From Nitrososphaerota archaeon (lineage in GTDB: Archaea > Thermoproteota > Nitrososphaeria > Conexivisphaerales > UBA164), in the NCBI GenBank assembly GCA_009903795.1, contig WYER01000025.1, positions 25,998 to 89,997 of the forward strand: a stretch of DNA of 64,000 nucleotides. Reading direction: 5' to 3'. Of this stretch, positions 63,390-64,000 are shown piece after piece (position 1 is the stretch's first letter; every line of letters starts with the position of its first letter). A program made the translations under genes and the position numbers. The notes below the pieces were generated by a model. The model searched no databases. It worked only from the letters and a program-made list of their open reading frames with translations, and was not told the origin of the DNA.

Positions 63390-64000
63390 TTAAAATTTAA
63401 TGTTTGCTTTGCTCAATTCTATTAAGAACTTATTGAATGGCATTTTAACCCAGTTTCCTTTTTTAGTAACCTTTTTAGCGGCAATCTTATTCGCAAATTC
63501 GCACGCAAGGTCAACATCTTCTTTTTCCCAATAAGCGTGAATAAAAGCTGCATCAAAAGCATCACCGGCTGCTGTAGTATCTTTTACGCTTACCTTAGGA
63601 GCGTTGTGCTGAACAACTTCGCCGTTATAAATTCTGTAACATCCTCTTGATCCAGCTTTTATTACTGTAATTTTTGAGTTTATAGCGTTTTTATCGTTAC
63701 AAAAGCCTTCATTACAAAAAATTATTGATTGAGCTATAGAGAAATCTAAACCGGCAGTTTCGATGTCTTCCATGTCTATTGAATAATTTATACTAAGTTT
63801 TTTTGCAGCCTGCTCTACATTGTAGAGGATCTTTCTACCTTTTTTGTTTAGAAGACAATAGCCAGAAATATGTATCCAATCAGGATTTAGGCTTAAAAGT
63901 TCATCCTGCGAAACTTCAAGCTTTTCGTTGGCACCCCTGCTCCCTATCATAGTTCTTTCTGAATTAACATCTAAAACAACAATCAAAAAACCAGTTGGCA
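63390..64000 (-). CDS. PfkB/ribokinase-family sugar kinase, C-terminal part
   Basis: The frame continues past the right edge (reading PTGFLIVVLDVNSERTMIGS from the window end), so the N-terminus is outside. The PfkB signature is DTTAAGDAFDAAF (usual DTxGAGD, here with Ala for the first Gly), containing the catalytic Asp. WIHISGYCLLNKKGRKILYN and VIKAGSRGCYRI are typical strands. The sugar substrate cannot be told from this part. Confidence 0.88.
   Translation of the reverse strand, partial: PTGFLIVVLDVNSERTMIGSRGANEKLEVSQDELLSLNPDWIHISGYCLLNKKGRKILYNVEQAAKKLSINYSIDMEDIETAGLDFSIAQSIIFCNEGFCNDKNAINSKITVIKAGSRGCYRIYNGEVVQHNAPKVSVKDTTAAGDAFDAAFIHAYWEKEDVDLACEFANKIAAKKVTKKGNWVKMPFNKFLIELSKANIKF

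Overview
This window is AT-rich DNA from an archaeon, most likely a thermoacidophilic member of the Thermoproteota or a Thermoplasmata-like neighbour. The evidence is an Spt5-SecE pair, archaeal-type ribosomal protein L10e, Dph2, archaeal MetK and CoaD, four-subunit 2-oxoacid:ferredoxin oxidoreductase, zinc-type ferredoxin, a tRNA-Tyr with a bulge-helix-bulge intron, and many TATA boxes centred about 26 nt upstream of start codons (leaderless transcripts). I cannot fix the genus from the sequence alone.

Layout. 1-1590: thiolase (cut by the left edge) and HMG-CoA synthase. 1648-8470: a tightly overlapping minus-strand operon ilvB-ilvN-ilvC-leuA-leuB, ending with a coiled-coil protein and a HAD protein. 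8691-12464: a second minus-strand operon made of a CoA-disulfide-reductase-like enzyme, an HTH-CBS regulator, metK and a MetF-like protein. 12600-13936: relics of TnpB elements around a CBS-domain gene fragment. 14019-24146: a mixed region with trpB2, an ACT-domain regulator, tRNA-Tyr, a sulfatase-fold protein, a decayed LysO-type lysine exporter, a hydroxyacid dehydrogenase and a glycosyltransferase, with long gene-poor stretches full of transposon debris. 24147-28356: fixCXAB followed by tyrA. 28492-42954: proline catabolism (P5C dehydrogenase, proline dehydrogenase), KorDABC, ADP-forming acyl-CoA synthetase, beta-oxidation genes, eukaryote-type NADP-isocitrate dehydrogenase, a LigB-like protein and an MFS transporter. 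43143-47632: lipoamide-dehydrogenase-like enzyme, ferritin-like protein, Sua5 and an FAH-family enzyme. 48076-53842: CDF transporter, YbaK, RNase HII, ilvE, pheA, class II aldolase, DUF72 and zinc ferredoxin. 53976-64000: Nramp-like transporter, coaD, spt5-secE, truncated nnrE, a nested dead insertion sequence, sfsA, a TGS protein, dph2, L10e, nadE and a PfkB kinase (cut by the right edge).

Metabolism fits a heterotroph that makes its own branched-chain and aromatic amino acids and oxidises amino acids and fatty acids. Electrons would pass through ferredoxin and the Fix/ETF system, and energy would be gained by ADP-forming acyl-CoA synthetase.

The most unusual signal is a family of miniature IS200/IS605-type elements. 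One longer relic (13032-13936) still encodes a broken TnpB. Three copies of about 290 bp keep only the left end and the 3' part of tnpB through the right end, which is where TnpB guide RNAs (omega RNA/reRNA) are made. All three share one frame-breaking base loss, so the tnpB frame was already broken before they spread. A fourth copy carries a different internal deletion. Five shorter hairpin elements share the same right end. Copies sit at or within a few bases of stop codons, and left flanks read TTAC (long class) or TGAT (short class). At the acyl-CoA synthetase gene, removing the copy in silico restores a stop codon exactly. These could be solo guide-RNA genes acting in trans with a TnpB elsewhere, or passengers reused as 3' ends.
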